Part shown: positions 8,709 through 17,683 of the stretch, one piece after another
Layout: every line of letters starts with the position of its first letter
Position numbering within the stretch: the stretch's first letter is position 1
Translations under genes and position numbers: made by a program
Source: Eubacteriaceae bacterium
GTDB taxonomy: Bacteria > Bacillota > Clostridia > Eubacteriales > Eubacteriaceae
Direction of reading: 5' to 3'
Length of the DNA stretch: 64,000 bases
NCBI GenBank assembly: GCA_030156895.1
Contig: JASGLP010000005.1
Span: 17,853-81,852, forward strand
The notes under the pieces: model-generated
What the model saw: only the letters and a program-made list of their open reading frames with translations
What the model was told of the DNA's origin: nothing
Database searches by the model: none

Positions 8709-8776
8709 TATATACAACTTTATACATGTATATAAAAAACGTTGTATTATCAAAAGATAGTCATTTGATAATACAA
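8709..8776 (+). promoter_or_regulatory. Two nested dyads upstream of the importer 2 operon
   Basis: TATATACA (8709-8716) and TGTATATA (8727-8734) form one inverted repeat. TTGTATTATCAAA (8742-8754) and TTTGATAATACAA (8764-8776) form a second, with perfect 13-bp arms and a 9-base loop. No T-run follows. They lie 36 to 103 bases before the start at 8812, as expected for repressor operators or a structured leader. Confidence 0.55.
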
Positions 8777-8811
8777 TCTGAAATTAACAAGCTAGTTGAA
8801 GGAGATCAAAC

Positions 8812-9933
8812 GTGTTTAATGATGATGTGTTGCTTAATAAACCAATAGTGGAAACGGATCCATTGTATCAATTCCTGAATACCTGCTCGAGGAGTTTTAA
8901 ACAGTTTAAAATTCTCGATACTGCGATAAAGCGAGGCTTTTTTAATCATCTGGATGAATGGAAATCAGCAGTTGATTTAGCAAAAGAGTTGGGTACCAAT
9001 CCAGATTTGACCGATTGTATATGTATGAGTCTGGCTGAAATCGGTTTTATTGAGCAGAGCGGCGAGGTGTTTAAGAACTCAGAACTCAGCACATGCTATT
9101 TTAAAAGTGAGTCGCCGTATTTTCAGGGAGAAGTGTTGTTTAACATCAAAAATGGTTTTTCACTCTGGGAAAGACTTGATGAAGTAATAGAAAATGGACC
9201 GATCAAAGTAAGCGAAGCTGATTATTTTAAGGACAATCTGATTCATTCCCTCGCCTCTGAAATTATGTGTGGTGAGCTGCAAAAAACTACAAGTCTAATC
9301 GCATCATTGCCCGAATTTTCCAGGGCAGAAAAACTGCTGGATCTTGGCGGGGGACACGGTCTTTATTCAGTCGCGTTGAGTCGGCTTAACCAGAATCTCG
9401 AGATCGATATTTATGATTTTGCGGATGTTATTGAGGCGACCCAAAAATATCTGGAAAAATATGATGGCCATCGAATTGATTTAAAACCGGGTAATCTTTT
9501 TATGGACGCTATTGGTAATGACTATGATCTGGTATTGTTCTCCTACAATCCGGGCGGAAAAAACCCGGAGCTGGTGCCGAAGATTTTTTCGGCGCTGAAA
9601 GAAGGGGGCTTATTTATTAGCAAGCACATTTTCTATGGCAAGGATGAAGGATCGAGAGATCCGCTGCTTGATCTTGAGTATAATCTTTCAGATTTTGAAG
9701 GTGTTAAAAAGGGCCGAAAAATCTATAGTTTTGCAAGAGATCTGACATTTGAAGCCTATCTTAGCTTGCTTGAGCAGTATTTTACGATTGCCCAGATTGT
9801 TGAGACTGAAGACTTTGCCACAGAACCGCTGTCAAAATTTGGCGATGCATTGGAGGCAAAGATGATTATTGCAAAAAAGAAAGCTAAAAAGCAGTGTGTC
9901 GAGCGGGATGAGGTTGAAGCGATTGGGGGTTGA
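8812..9933 (+). CDS. O-methyltransferase family 2-like protein with winged-helix N-terminus
   Basis: A 373-residue protein from GTG 8812, with GAAGGAG upstream. The N-terminal ~110 residues look like the dimerisation/winged-helix domain of plant-type O-methyltransferases (FKILDTAIKRGFFNHL, then DLAKELG). The C-terminal catalytic domain has LDLGGGHGLYSVAL near residue 180 and the conserved LKEGGLFISKH. The usual catalytic histidine cannot be assigned safely. It ends 3 bases before the NikB-like gene and is clearly the first gene of importer 2, repeating the methyltransferase-importer pairing of operon 1. Confidence 0.85.
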   Translation: MFNDDVLLNKPIVETDPLYQFLNTCSRSFKQFKILDTAIKRGFFNHLDEWKSAVDLAKELGTNPDLTDCICMSLAEIGFIEQSGEVFKNSELSTCYFKSESPYFQGEVLFNIKNGFSLWERLDEVIENGPIKVSEADYFKDNLIHSLASEIMCGELQKTTSLIASLPEFSRAEKLLDLGGGHGLYSVALSRLNQNLEIDIYDFADVIEATQKYLEKYDGHRIDLKPGNLFMDAIGNDYDLVLFSYNPGGKNPELVPKIFSALKEGGLFISKHIFYGKDEGSRDPLLDLEYNLSDFEGVKKGRKIYSFARDLTFEAYLSLLEQYFTIAQIVETEDFATEPLSKFGDALEAKMIIAKKKAKKQCVERDEVEAIGG

Positions 9934-9936
9934 GCA

Positions 9937-10878
9937 ATGTACCGGTATATCGGTAAACGTTTATGCTTGTTATTGATTGTCATACTCGGGGTAACCGTCC
10001 TGACCTTTACACTGATGCATGCGGCGCCGGGGGATATGGCGGAAATGATTGCCATTTCCCGCTATGGGGCAGAAAACCTGACAACCGCAGAGGTGGAAGC
10101 AATCCGGCTGTCAGAAGGTCTGGATTCACCGGTAATGGTGCAGTATTTTCATTGGCTGACCCATATGATCAGCGGTGATTTTGGCAACTCACTGATTACC
10201 GGAGAACCGGTTTTGGAAGAAATTCTGATCCGCTTACCGGCTACCCTGAAATTATCATTTGCTGCGCTGCTGGTATCGCTGGTAATTGCGATTCCGGCCG
10301 GTGTGATTGCGGCATCCAAACAGCATTCGCTGATGGATTATCTAACCATGTCCAGCGCCTTGATCGGAACCAGTGTTCCGAATTTTTGGCTGGGACTCCT
10401 GTTAATTCTGCTATTTTCGGTTACCCTGGGATGGTTTCCGGTTTTTGGCTATGGTGGACTTCGTTATATGGTGTTACCGGCACTGACACTGGGAGCGGGA
10501 CTGGCGGGCATTACCACCCGCCTGACCCGATCCAGCATGCTGGAGGTACTCAATCAGGATTATGTCACCACGGCCCGGTCAAAAGGGTTATCAGAACGAC
10601 GGATCATTTTCAAACATGCCTTAAAAAATGCCTTTATCCCGATCATCACCGTAATTGGCATTCAACTGGGTCATTTGTTGGGTGGAACGGTGATTGTCGA
10701 ATCGATTTTCGCCTGGCCGGGAATTGGCAAGCTTCTGGTTGATTCAATTTACGCCCGGGATTTTGCCACGGTTCAGGCCTGTGCCTTGTTGTTTGCGATT
10801 ATTTTTGTCCTGATCAACCTGATTGTGGATGTTCTTTATCTGTTTTTGAATCCTAAAATAAGTTATCAGAAGGAATAA
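9937..10878 (+). CDS. Nik/Opp-type ABC transporter permease (NikB-like), importer 2
   Basis: A 313-residue membrane permease with the N-terminal TLMHAAPGDMAE segment, six membrane helices, the coupling loop (DYVTTARSKGLSERRIIFKH) and the ending LFLNPKISYQKE. It is homologous to the protein at 2816 but diverged, and the DNA is visibly more GC-rich than importer 1. It overlaps the next start by one base. Confidence 0.92.
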   Translation: MYRYIGKRLCLLLIVILGVTVLTFTLMHAAPGDMAEMIAISRYGAENLTTAEVEAIRLSEGLDSPVMVQYFHWLTHMISGDFGNSLITGEPVLEEILIRLPATLKLSFAALLVSLVIAIPAGVIAASKQHSLMDYLTMSSALIGTSVPNFWLGLLLILLFSVTLGWFPVFGYGGLRYMVLPALTLGAGLAGITTRLTRSSMLEVLNQDYVTTARSKGLSERRIIFKHALKNAFIPIITVIGIQLGHLLGGTVIVESIFAWPGIGKLLVDSIYARDFATVQACALLFAIIFVLINLIVDVLYLFLNPKISYQKE

Positions 10879-11714
10879 TGATGATACGTGATATTCTAAA
10901 AAATAAGATGGCACTCAGCGGACTGCTCATTATCACGATGCTGATTCTGGTGGCGCTATTGGCACCGGTTCTGGCACCTCATGATCCCTATGAGCAATTA
11001 CTGGAAAAGGCATTGATGGCGCCTTGTTGGGATTATCCCTTTGGTACCGATGAGTACGGTCGTTGTGTTTTAAGCCGGATCATCTTCGGAACCCAGACGG
11101 CCTTGTTTATCGGTTTGAGTGTGACCGTGGTCTCAGCTTTTGTTGGGGTGGGGATCGGGTTGACCGCAGGGTTTTACGGTGGTCGCTTTGATGAATTTCT
11201 GATGCGCATTGTGGATGTCTTTCTGGCCTTTCCCGGGTTGATTCTGGCGCTGGTGGTAGCAGGTTTGCTGGGGCCGGGGCTGCCAAACGTTATTTTTGCT
11301 CTGGCTTTAGTTGGCTGGATGGGTTATGCCCGGGTCGTCAGAGGGGCGGTTTTGGCCGAAAAAGAGAAAGAGTTCGTCGAAACCGCGCGCTCCCTTGGTG
11401 CCAGTGATGGTTACATCATCTTTTTGCATCTGCTGCCCAATATTATTTCGCCGGTGATTGTGATGGCCAGTATTGGCATCGGTCAGGCCATTCTGGGAGC
11501 GGCGGCTCTGAGTTTTCTTGGAATCGGGGTGCAACCACCGACGGCGATGTGGGGTTTGATGTTAAGTTATGGCAAAGACTATCTCCAGTCAGCCCCTTAT
11601 TTAACGATTTTTCCGGGCGTGATTATTATGGTGACGGTACTGGCTTTTAACTTTCTGGGGGATGGGTTAAGAGATGTCTGTGACCCTCGGTATGGAAAAG
11701 TGATCGAAGAATAG
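10878..11714 (+). CDS. Nik/Opp-type ABC transporter permease (NikC-like), importer 2
   Basis: A 278-residue partner permease. The start is ATGATG at 10878/10881, with AAGGA upstream; 10881 has the better spacing. GTDEYGRCVLSRIIFGTQTA, the coupling loop (FVETARSLGASDGYIIFLHL) and FLGIGVQPPTAMWGLML identify the family. It pairs with the permease at 9937 to form the channel. Confidence 0.92.
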   Translation: MMIRDILKNKMALSGLLIITMLILVALLAPVLAPHDPYEQLLEKALMAPCWDYPFGTDEYGRCVLSRIIFGTQTALFIGLSVTVVSAFVGVGIGLTAGFYGGRFDEFLMRIVDVFLAFPGLILALVVAGLLGPGLPNVIFALALVGWMGYARVVRGAVLAEKEKEFVETARSLGASDGYIIFLHLLPNIISPVIVMASIGIGQAILGAAALSFLGIGVQPPTAMWGLMLSYGKDYLQSAPYLTIFPGVIIMVTVLAFNFLGDGLRDVCDPRYGKVIEE

Positions 11715-11725
11715 GAGTGATGGAG

Positions 11726-12664
11726 TTGACATTACTGAGCATAAAAAATCTGAATACCGCATTTAAAACGCGAAATGGGGAAGTGCAGGCCTGTAGAAAT
11801 ATCGATCTGGACATTGAAGTGGGTCAAACCGTGGGAATTATCGGCGAAACCGGTTGTGGAAAATCGGTGCTGGGGATGTCGATCTTAAAGTTGTTGCCCT
11901 ATAATGCCAGGGTCACCGGCGAAATCCGGTATCTGGAACAGAACTTGCTAACCTTATCGGATCAGGCGATGCGGGAAATTCGCGGCGGCGGCATTGGTCT
12001 TTTGCCCCAGAGTCCGTCAACTTCTCTGAATCCGGCGATGAAAATCGGCACACAGATCGAGGAAGGACTGGTTCTTCACCGAAAAATGGGTAAGCCGGCC
12101 GCCAAACAGAAAGCGGTGGACATGCTTACTTTTCTGGGGATTAAAAAAGCAAAAAAAGTCAGCGAACAATTTCCCCACCAGTTAAGTGGCGGAATGAAAC
12201 AGCGGGCGTTGGCAGCCATCAGCATTACCGGAGAACCCCGGCTTCTGATTGCCGATGAGCCCACCAAAGGGTTGGATGCCATTGTCAAAACTCAGGTGGT
12301 TGAGCTGCTAAAGCAATTGAAAGCGGAAACAGGCGCCGCCTTACTTTTAATCACTCATGATCTGAAAGTGGCTGAATGTCTTTGTGATAAAATCGTGGTA
12401 ATGTATTCGGGGGAAATCATTGAAATGGCAGCGACCCAAAAAATTCTTAAAAAGCCCGCACATCCGTATACCAAGGGGCTGTTACAGTCTTTGCCGGAGG
12501 CTGGAATGACGCCAATCCCCGGACAAAGCCCGAGTTTGAGTCAGGTGATTTCGGGTTGCCGGTTTTATGACCGCTGTGAAATCAGACAGGCCGCCTGCCG
12601 GTATCAAAGGGTACCCTTGAGCGTGGTAAACGGTTCTCAGGTAAGGTGTTTATATGCTGATTAG
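11726..12664 (+). CDS. Nik/Opp-type ABC transporter ATP-binding protein (NikD-like), importer 2
   Basis: About 312 residues. TTG 11726 is preferred because AGGAG (11713-11717) is 8 bases upstream; GTG 11717 and ATG 11720 overlap or crowd that site. Walker A GETGCGKS lies near residue 39, with the signature LSGGMKQRALA, Walker B LLIADEPTKGLD and the H-loop ITHD. The C-terminal domain carries CRFYDRCEIRQAAC and a final RC, the cysteine pattern of this subfamily. Its end overlaps the next ATPase. Confidence 0.92.
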   Translation: MTLLSIKNLNTAFKTRNGEVQACRNIDLDIEVGQTVGIIGETGCGKSVLGMSILKLLPYNARVTGEIRYLEQNLLTLSDQAMREIRGGGIGLLPQSPSTSLNPAMKIGTQIEEGLVLHRKMGKPAAKQKAVDMLTFLGIKKAKKVSEQFPHQLSGGMKQRALAAISITGEPRLLIADEPTKGLDAIVKTQVVELLKQLKAETGAALLLITHDLKVAECLCDKIVVMYSGEIIEMAATQKILKKPAHPYTKGLLQSLPEAGMTPIPGQSPSLSQVISGCRFYDRCEIRQAACRYQRVPLSVVNGSQVRCLYAD

Positions 12665-13589
12665 AGTAGAAAACCTATGCAAACATTACAAAACTGGAAA
12701 CATGCATGCAAAACAGCAGTCGGTGCTTGAACAGCTGAACTTCTCGATTGCCCAGGGCCAAACCCTGGGGTTGATTGGTGAAAGTGGCTGTGGCAAGTCC
12801 ACGCTGGCGAGAACCATGCTGGGACTGACACCGCCCTCCGGAGGAAAGATATTTTTAAATGAACAAGAAGTTTTAACCCAACGGGGAAGCTTGAAAAAAG
12901 AGTTTTGTGGGAAAATGCAGATTATTTTCCAACATCCGGAAAGCGCGCTAAACCCGCGGATGAAGATTGCGCAGAGTCTGGCTGAGCCCCGGCGGATTCA
13001 GCAGCGGTACGCAAAAAACTTGGCTGCACAGGAGGACATGGACAGTCTTTTGAAACAGGTGGGTTTGAGTGAAGAGCATCTAAGCCGCTATCCCCATGAA
13101 CTCAGTGGCGGACAAATTCAGCGGGTGGTGCTGGCGCGGATTCTATCACTCAATCCAGAATTTCTGGTGGCGGATGAACCCACCTCGATGCTGGATGTCT
13201 CGGTACAGGCCCAGGTGCTTCACATTTTAAAAGAAAATCAGAAAAAACATGGAATTGGGTTATTGTTTATCTCTCATGATCTGGAAGTCGTCCGATGGAT
13301 GAGCGATCAGATTGCGGTGATGTACAAAGGCCAGATTGTAGAAATGGCCCCAGCCGCAGACTTGTATAACCATCCCCGACATCCCTACAGCCAGTTGCTG
13401 GTAGAATCATCGCTCGCCCATCAGCCGGTTTGGGAGACAAAAAACACAGAACCACTGCGGCCGGAGGGGGGCAATAGCTGTCAGTTTTTTCAGCATTGTT
13501 GTCAATCTGAAGAAGCCTGCAAAAACAAACCGGAACTGCACGAAAAAGCACCCGGTCATACAGTAGCCTGCTGGAAAGCGTCGTTATAA
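12654..13589 (+). CDS. Nik/Opp-type ABC transporter ATP-binding protein (NikE-like), importer 2
   Basis: A 311-residue second ATPase beginning inside the previous gene at ATG 12654. Walker A GESGCGKST, signature LSGGQIQRVVLA, Walker B FLVADEPTSMLD and H-loop SHD are intact. Unlike its counterpart in importer 1, it keeps a cysteine-rich C-terminal extension (CQFFQHCCQSEEAC, then C near the end). The binding protein gene follows after about 110 bases. Confidence 0.92.
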   Translation: MLIRVENLCKHYKTGNMHAKQQSVLEQLNFSIAQGQTLGLIGESGCGKSTLARTMLGLTPPSGGKIFLNEQEVLTQRGSLKKEFCGKMQIIFQHPESALNPRMKIAQSLAEPRRIQQRYAKNLAAQEDMDSLLKQVGLSEEHLSRYPHELSGGQIQRVVLARILSLNPEFLVADEPTSMLDVSVQAQVLHILKENQKKHGIGLLFISHDLEVVRWMSDQIAVMYKGQIVEMAPAADLYNHPRHPYSQLLVESSLAHQPVWETKNTEPLRPEGGNSCQFFQHCCQSEEACKNKPELHEKAPGHTVACWKASL

Positions 13590-13701
13590 ACTGATGACAA
13601 TGGTTAACGATTATCGTTGCCCGGAAGAAATGATAAAAAAGCAATCTTTTTCCGGCATAGAAAAATTAATAGATCGATCTAAAAACCTGAGGAGGAGAAA
13701 A

Positions 13702-15240
13702 GTGAAAAGTAAAAAATTATATCTAGTAGCCATTATTTTGATGGGCATGTTCCTGGTTGGTGGATGCAGTGTGAATGGATCCACTGCCAGCAAAGATCAG
13801 ATATTGGATGTGGCGATCGGAACGGATATTAATACTTGGGATATTACCAAATTCCCAGAAGGTGACGCCCGTTTTGTATGGTCCCAGATTTATGAAACCC
13901 TGGTACGATTGGATGCCGACTTGAATATGGTTCCCGGTTTGGCGGAATCTTGGGAATCCCAGGAAAATGGAAAAGTCTGGATCTTTAAATTACGGCAGGA
14001 TGTCAAATTTCATGACGGTACCCCTTTGACTGCTGAAGCGGTGAAATATTCCTATGGGGATCGGGCCTATGTGACAATGGCTAAAACCCTGCAATTTGAA
14101 AACATCGAAGTAATCGATGATTATACCGTAAAGTTCACCTGTCCCAAACCCATGCCGTTGCCCACTTATATGACCCATATTGCCTGGCCGGTCGTCAGCC
14201 CTACCAGTGTCAGTGCAACGGGTGAGTTTATTAAACCCATTGGAACCGGACCCTTTAAGTATAATTCCTATACCAAGGGACAGGAAGTGGTTCTTGATAA
14301 GAATGAAGAGTACTGGGGAGATGAAGTGAAGCTCAGCCAGGTTATCTTTAAAATTATTCCGGATTCATCCACCCGGATTATGGCGCTGACCTCTGGCGAT
14401 GTCGATATGAGCCTTAAAATTCCCGAAAGTGATGTTGCCCAGCTGCAAGCGGATAAGGATATCACCGTCAACCGCAAACTCAGTACCTTTACCGACTTTC
14501 TTCAGTTTAACACGGCCAAAGCACCGTTTGATGATGTCAGTGTTCGAAAAGCTGTCGCCAATGCCATCGATACCGAGGGAATCGTTAAGAATGCGTTAAA
14601 TGATGTGGGGGTGGCAGCCCAAGGAAGAGCCTATTCACCCGTTATGATGTATTCGGCTAAAGATCTGCCGCTTTACAGCCAGAATCAGGCAACCGCCAAA
14701 TCGTTATTGGCAGCCGCTGGCTGGAAAGACAACAATGGTGATAAAATTCTGGAAAAAGATGGACAGCCCTTAAAGGTTGTGTTACTGGTTGGTCAGTCCT
14801 GGAGTCCGAGAGAGCTAAAAATTTCAGAAATTTGTCAGGCTCAGTTGAAAGAAATTGGTTTTGATGTGGAGGTGCAGCAGGTGGAAGCGGCGGCTTTTAG
14901 CGAAATTGAAAAAGCCGGGAATTTTGATATGCTGATGCGAACCGGTTATTATGTTTGGGGCCCTTATCCTCACCACGTTAAGGTCCATTTCTCAAAAAAT
15001 TACGCCAGTCACTACAACAATCCAGCTTATGATCAACTGGTACAAGAAGGCGAAAGTACAACAGATGATGCTAAAAAAGCCGAGATATACGGTAACTTGC
15101 AGAAAATGATATTGGAAGAGGTTCCTGCTTTTTACCTGCTGCATGAAGAAAAAATTGTGGCAACAAGAAATAACGTTCAGGGTTACGAGATCTCAGCGGA
15201 AGACCCCTGGCTTGAATTAAGAGGCGTTTACCTGAAGTAA
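13702..15240 (+). CDS. Nik/Opp-type ABC transporter substrate-binding lipoprotein, importer 2
   Basis: About 512 residues. GTG 13702 is chosen because GAGGAGGAGAAAA lies just upstream and the protein then starts with a standard signal peptide ending in lipobox LVGGC (Cys22). SBP family 5 features are VWIFKLRQDVKFHDGTPLTA, IGTGPFKYNSYTKGQEVVLD and APFDDVSVRKAVANAIDTEG. In importer 2 the binding protein is last among the ABC genes, whereas in importer 1 it is first, so the two operons are not simple copies. The ligand is unknown; a nickel or cobalt complex is plausible. Confidence 0.9.
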   Translation: MKSKKLYLVAIILMGMFLVGGCSVNGSTASKDQILDVAIGTDINTWDITKFPEGDARFVWSQIYETLVRLDADLNMVPGLAESWESQENGKVWIFKLRQDVKFHDGTPLTAEAVKYSYGDRAYVTMAKTLQFENIEVIDDYTVKFTCPKPMPLPTYMTHIAWPVVSPTSVSATGEFIKPIGTGPFKYNSYTKGQEVVLDKNEEYWGDEVKLSQVIFKIIPDSSTRIMALTSGDVDMSLKIPESDVAQLQADKDITVNRKLSTFTDFLQFNTAKAPFDDVSVRKAVANAIDTEGIVKNALNDVGVAAQGRAYSPVMMYSAKDLPLYSQNQATAKSLLAAAGWKDNNGDKILEKDGQPLKVVLLVGQSWSPRELKISEICQAQLKEIGFDVEVQQVEAAAFSEIEKAGNFDMLMRTGYYVWGPYPHHVKVHFSKNYASHYNNPAYDQLVQEGESTTDDAKKAEIYGNLQKMILEEVPAFYLLHEEKIVATRNNVQGYEISAEDPWLELRGVYLK

Positions 15241-15259
15241 GGAAGGATGAGGAGATCAA

Positions 15260-15763
15260 ATGAAAATTACAATTCTATATTTTAGTAAAACCGGTAATAC
15301 CGAAAAGGCAGCTAGCTATATCAAAGAGGGGATGCTGACGGCGGGAGATTTCGAGATTCGGCTGATGAATTTAAATCATCCGGAATCCGTCGACAGTCAA
15401 TTTATTAACGACAGTGAAGCCGTGATCATGGGTACCCCCACCTATGTGGCCAATATGTGCTGGCAGTTTAAAAAATGGTTTGACGAGGATTGGTCGTGTC
15501 AGTTGGGTGGAAAAATGGGAGCGGCCTTTGCCACGGCCAACGCCATGCATGGGGGCGGTGATATTGCTCTGCAGTCGATGATCAGCCATATGCTGGTTAG
15601 AGGGATGCTGACCTATTCATCGGGTGCCGGCTGTGGACGTCCCTATATTCATCTGGGTCCGATTGGCATTGGCGTGAATAATGGTGTGGAAGAACGGAAA
15701 GATTTTTTTGAACTGTTCGGGAAACGGGTCGGCGAACAGGCGCTGCGACTGTTTGTTAAATAA
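15260..15763 (+). CDS. Flavodoxin/NADPH-dependent FMN reductase-like protein
   Basis: A 167-residue flavodoxin-fold protein. The N-terminal phosphate-binding loop FSKTGNTEKAA (residues 8-18) binds FMN, and MGTPTYVANMCWQFKKWFD and GGGDIALQSM fit the family. It lies 19 bases after the binding protein gene with its own GATGAGGAG site, so it is likely the last gene of importer 2. An electron carrier at the end of a metal importer operon could reduce the imported metal or release it from a ligand, but this is inference. Confidence 0.85.
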   Translation: MKITILYFSKTGNTEKAASYIKEGMLTAGDFEIRLMNLNHPESVDSQFINDSEAVIMGTPTYVANMCWQFKKWFDEDWSCQLGGKMGAAFATANAMHGGGDIALQSMISHMLVRGMLTYSSGAGCGRPYIHLGPIGIGVNNGVEERKDFFELFGKRVGEQALRLFVK

Positions 15764-15844
15764 AGCATTGGAGAATAAAGTTCAGCGCGTCATAAAGGTG
15801 TTTAAGTGGTGTTGTCCCATGAGGAATGATGTAACTTGTAATAA

Positions 15845-15943
15845 AAAATTGTGAAACATGGGATTTCCCGCGACATTTTCAAAAACCCCGAACATTGGTA
15901 CACCAAACAGTTATTAAGCGAATCCTTCAGTGAGTTGATATAA
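15845..15943 (+). pseudogene. Relic of a Nik/Opp-type ATPase C-terminus
   Basis: After a stop at 15842 the frame reads KIVKHGISRDIFKNPEHWYT, then KQLLSESFSELI and a stop at 15941. This matches the C-terminal end of NikE/OppF ATPases (GKIVEHG...IFxNPxHxYTKxLL). Upstream, SHE in another frame near 15820 may be the H-loop remnant. No Walker or signature motif remains. It suggests that a third Nik/Opp-type transporter, or a longer version of importer 2, once lay here. Confidence 0.6.
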
Positions 15944-15982
15944 TAAGCTGGCAAAGTAGTCCGCACGGATTAAAAATAATTA

Positions 15983-16028
15983 TTGACATATGTTACTTAT
16001 AAGATTTATAATAAATATTATAAGTAAC
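15983..16028 (+). promoter_or_regulatory. Promoter with long dyad operator
   Basis: TTGACA (15983-15988) and TATAAT (16007-16012) have an 18-base spacer. GTTACTTATAA (15992-16002) and TTATAAGTAAC (16018-16028) are perfect 11-bp inverted arms that bracket the -10 box, the expected position for a repressor. It drives the DUF5320-MBL-flavin reductase genes. Confidence 0.75.
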
Positions 16029-16060
16029 GTATACCAATAAGATATAAAGGAGTCCTTAAA

Positions 16061-16276
16061 ATGCCAGGTAGAGATCGGACCGGACCGGATGGTCAGGGAT
16101 CAAAAAGTGGAAAAGGATTGGGACGTTGCTCGGGAATTAACGCCAAACGCCGTGGAAAAGGTTGTGGCTGCGGTTGTCGCAGAAGTTCGAAAAGCAAATC
16201 GACGCATGAACCTGAGAATCTTGATGAACCAGGTCAAGCAACTGACCAGCAACGTAAAGAAATCGAAAAAAATTAA
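16061..16276 (+). CDS. DUF5320 family small protein
   Basis: A 71-residue basic, glycine- and cysteine-rich protein. It begins MPGRDRTGPDGQGSKSGKGL, the hallmark of the DUF5320 family, followed by GRCSG, KGCGCGCRR and a charged tail. AAGGAG stands 10 bases upstream of ATG 16061. DUF5320 genes commonly occur near dinitrogenase iron-molybdenum cofactor-type and metal-handling genes in anaerobes. Their biochemical role is not established; the CGCGC cluster suggests metal binding. Confidence 0.8.
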   Translation: MPGRDRTGPDGQGSKSGKGLGRCSGINAKRRGKGCGCGCRRSSKSKSTHEPENLDEPGQATDQQRKEIEKN

Positions 16277-16324
16277 TACGGAAGGGATGTTTCCAATTGA
16301 GCAAGAATGGAAACCGGTGAAGGC

Positions 16325-17146
16325 ATGAAAATTGTAACATTAGCTGAAAACACATCGGTGTCTGAAGAATTCAAAAATGAACATGGATTGAGTTTATACA
16401 TTGAAACCGAAACCCATAAATTGCTATTTGATGTGGGTGCCAGCTGTCTGTTTGCAGAAAATGCCAAAAAACTGGGGGTTGACCTTTGCGAAGTGGATAC
16501 CCTGGTCATTAGTCATGGTCATTATGATCATGGTGGTGGTTTAAAAACATTTCTTAAGATCAATGATAAGGCTGCAATCTATATCAATGGTCAAGCCTTT
16601 GAAAATCATTATTCTAAAAGAGCAGACGGGGAGGCCTATATCGGTCTGGATCAGGAACTGTTTTCTAATCCGCGCTTTATCTTTTTGGCAGCGGATTTCG
16701 TCATCGATGATGCTTTGTGCATTTTTTCAAATGTTCAGGGAGAACGCTGTTGCTCTACGGCCAACGCTGACCTGCTGATGGAAAAAGATGGGCTACGGAT
16801 GGCAGATGATTTTTGTCATGAACAGAACCTGATCATCCGGGAAAGAAATCAGGTCGTGCTGGTGGCAGGTTGTGCTCATAAGGGAGTCGTTAATATTCTT
16901 GATCATATGGCATCAAACTATGATATGCAGCCGACTGTTGTCATTGGGGGATTTCATCTTTACAATCGTGCCCGAAAAAAATCGGAGGCAAAAGAATTGA
17001 TTGAGGAAATTGGTAACGAACTCAAAAAAACTGCGACAATCTATTATACCTGCCATTGTACTGGGGAAGAGCCTTATCAAATCCTAAAAATGATGCTGGG
17101 AGAACAGGTTAATTATCTGGCAACCGGTAGCCGGGTTATTATTTAA
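16325..17146 (+). CDS. Metallo-beta-lactamase fold hydrolase
   Basis: About 273 residues. ATG 16325 gives the usual family N-terminus MKIVTLAENTS; ATG 16307 is possible but lacks a good ribosome binding site. The metal-binding motif SHGHYDHGGG is at residues 63-72. Further ligands are likely in GCAHKG and GGFHL, and a TCHCTGEEPYQ segment closes the protein. This is the subgroup often labelled 7,8-dihydropterin-6-methyl-aminobenzene phosphate synthase, but its true reaction in bacteria is unproven. It is co-transcribed with DUF5320 and flavin reductase genes. Confidence 0.85.
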   Translation: MKIVTLAENTSVSEEFKNEHGLSLYIETETHKLLFDVGASCLFAENAKKLGVDLCEVDTLVISHGHYDHGGGLKTFLKINDKAAIYINGQAFENHYSKRADGEAYIGLDQELFSNPRFIFLAADFVIDDALCIFSNVQGERCCSTANADLLMEKDGLRMADDFCHEQNLIIRERNQVVLVAGCAHKGVVNILDHMASNYDMQPTVVIGGFHLYNRARKKSEAKELIEEIGNELKKTATIYYTCHCTGEEPYQILKMMLGEQVNYLATGSRVII

Positions 17147-17165
17147 AAAGAACAAGGAGAAAATG

Positions 17166-17657
17166 ATGAACAAAGTAAAAGGAAATATGAAGTCGTGTTT
17201 AAATCCAGTGGCCAAGGTGTTGGTATCTTGTCGGGGATTAAATGGCGAAAACAATGCCCTGGCGGTGGGCTATTGCGGAAACTGCAGTTATGATCCGCCG
17301 ATGGTCATGGTCGGGATTGTACCCTCACGGTATTCGTATCATCTGATTAAAGAGTCCGGCTGTTTTGTGGTGAATCTGGTTGATCAAGCCTATGAAGAAA
17401 CCTTTAAATATTTGGGTAGCCACAGCAAACGCGAAGAAGATAAGCTGGCGGTGATGAAGGTCAATTTAGAAGAAGCTAAATTTGTCAATGCTCCGATTCT
17501 TGCCGATTGCCCAGTTAATATTGAATGTAGCATTGTAGACTCAATTGTCACCGGTTCTCACGAAATGTTTGTCGGAAAAATTGAGTATGTCCACGCCGAT
17601 TCAAAAATGGTCAGTGACGATGGTTGTATTGATTTTTCACAGATAAAATTCTTATAA
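17166..17657 (+). CDS. Flavin reductase family protein (flavoredoxin-like)
   Basis: About 163 residues with the flavin reductase-like FMN-binding fold: VLVSCRGLNGENNALAVGYC, SYDPPMVMVGIVPSRYSYHL and FVVNLVD. The start is ATG 17166 (or 17163), with AAGGAG upstream. Such proteins carry FMN and shuttle electrons in anaerobes. It follows the MBL gene by 19 bases and ends the unit started at 16061; a new promoter and cobalamin riboswitch follow. Confidence 0.85.
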   Translation: MNKVKGNMKSCLNPVAKVLVSCRGLNGENNALAVGYCGNCSYDPPMVMVGIVPSRYSYHLIKESGCFVVNLVDQAYEETFKYLGSHSKREEDKLAVMKVNLEEAKFVNAPILADCPVNIECSIVDSIVTGSHEMFVGKIEYVHADSKMVSDDGCIDFSQIKFL

Positions 17658-17683
17658 ACAGATCAGAATATAGAGTTTTGTGG

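Noticed and set aside
16089..16328. A 79-codon open frame overlapping the DUF5320 gene.
   Set aside because: The other frame has a clear family N-terminus and a strong ribosome binding site; this one has neither.
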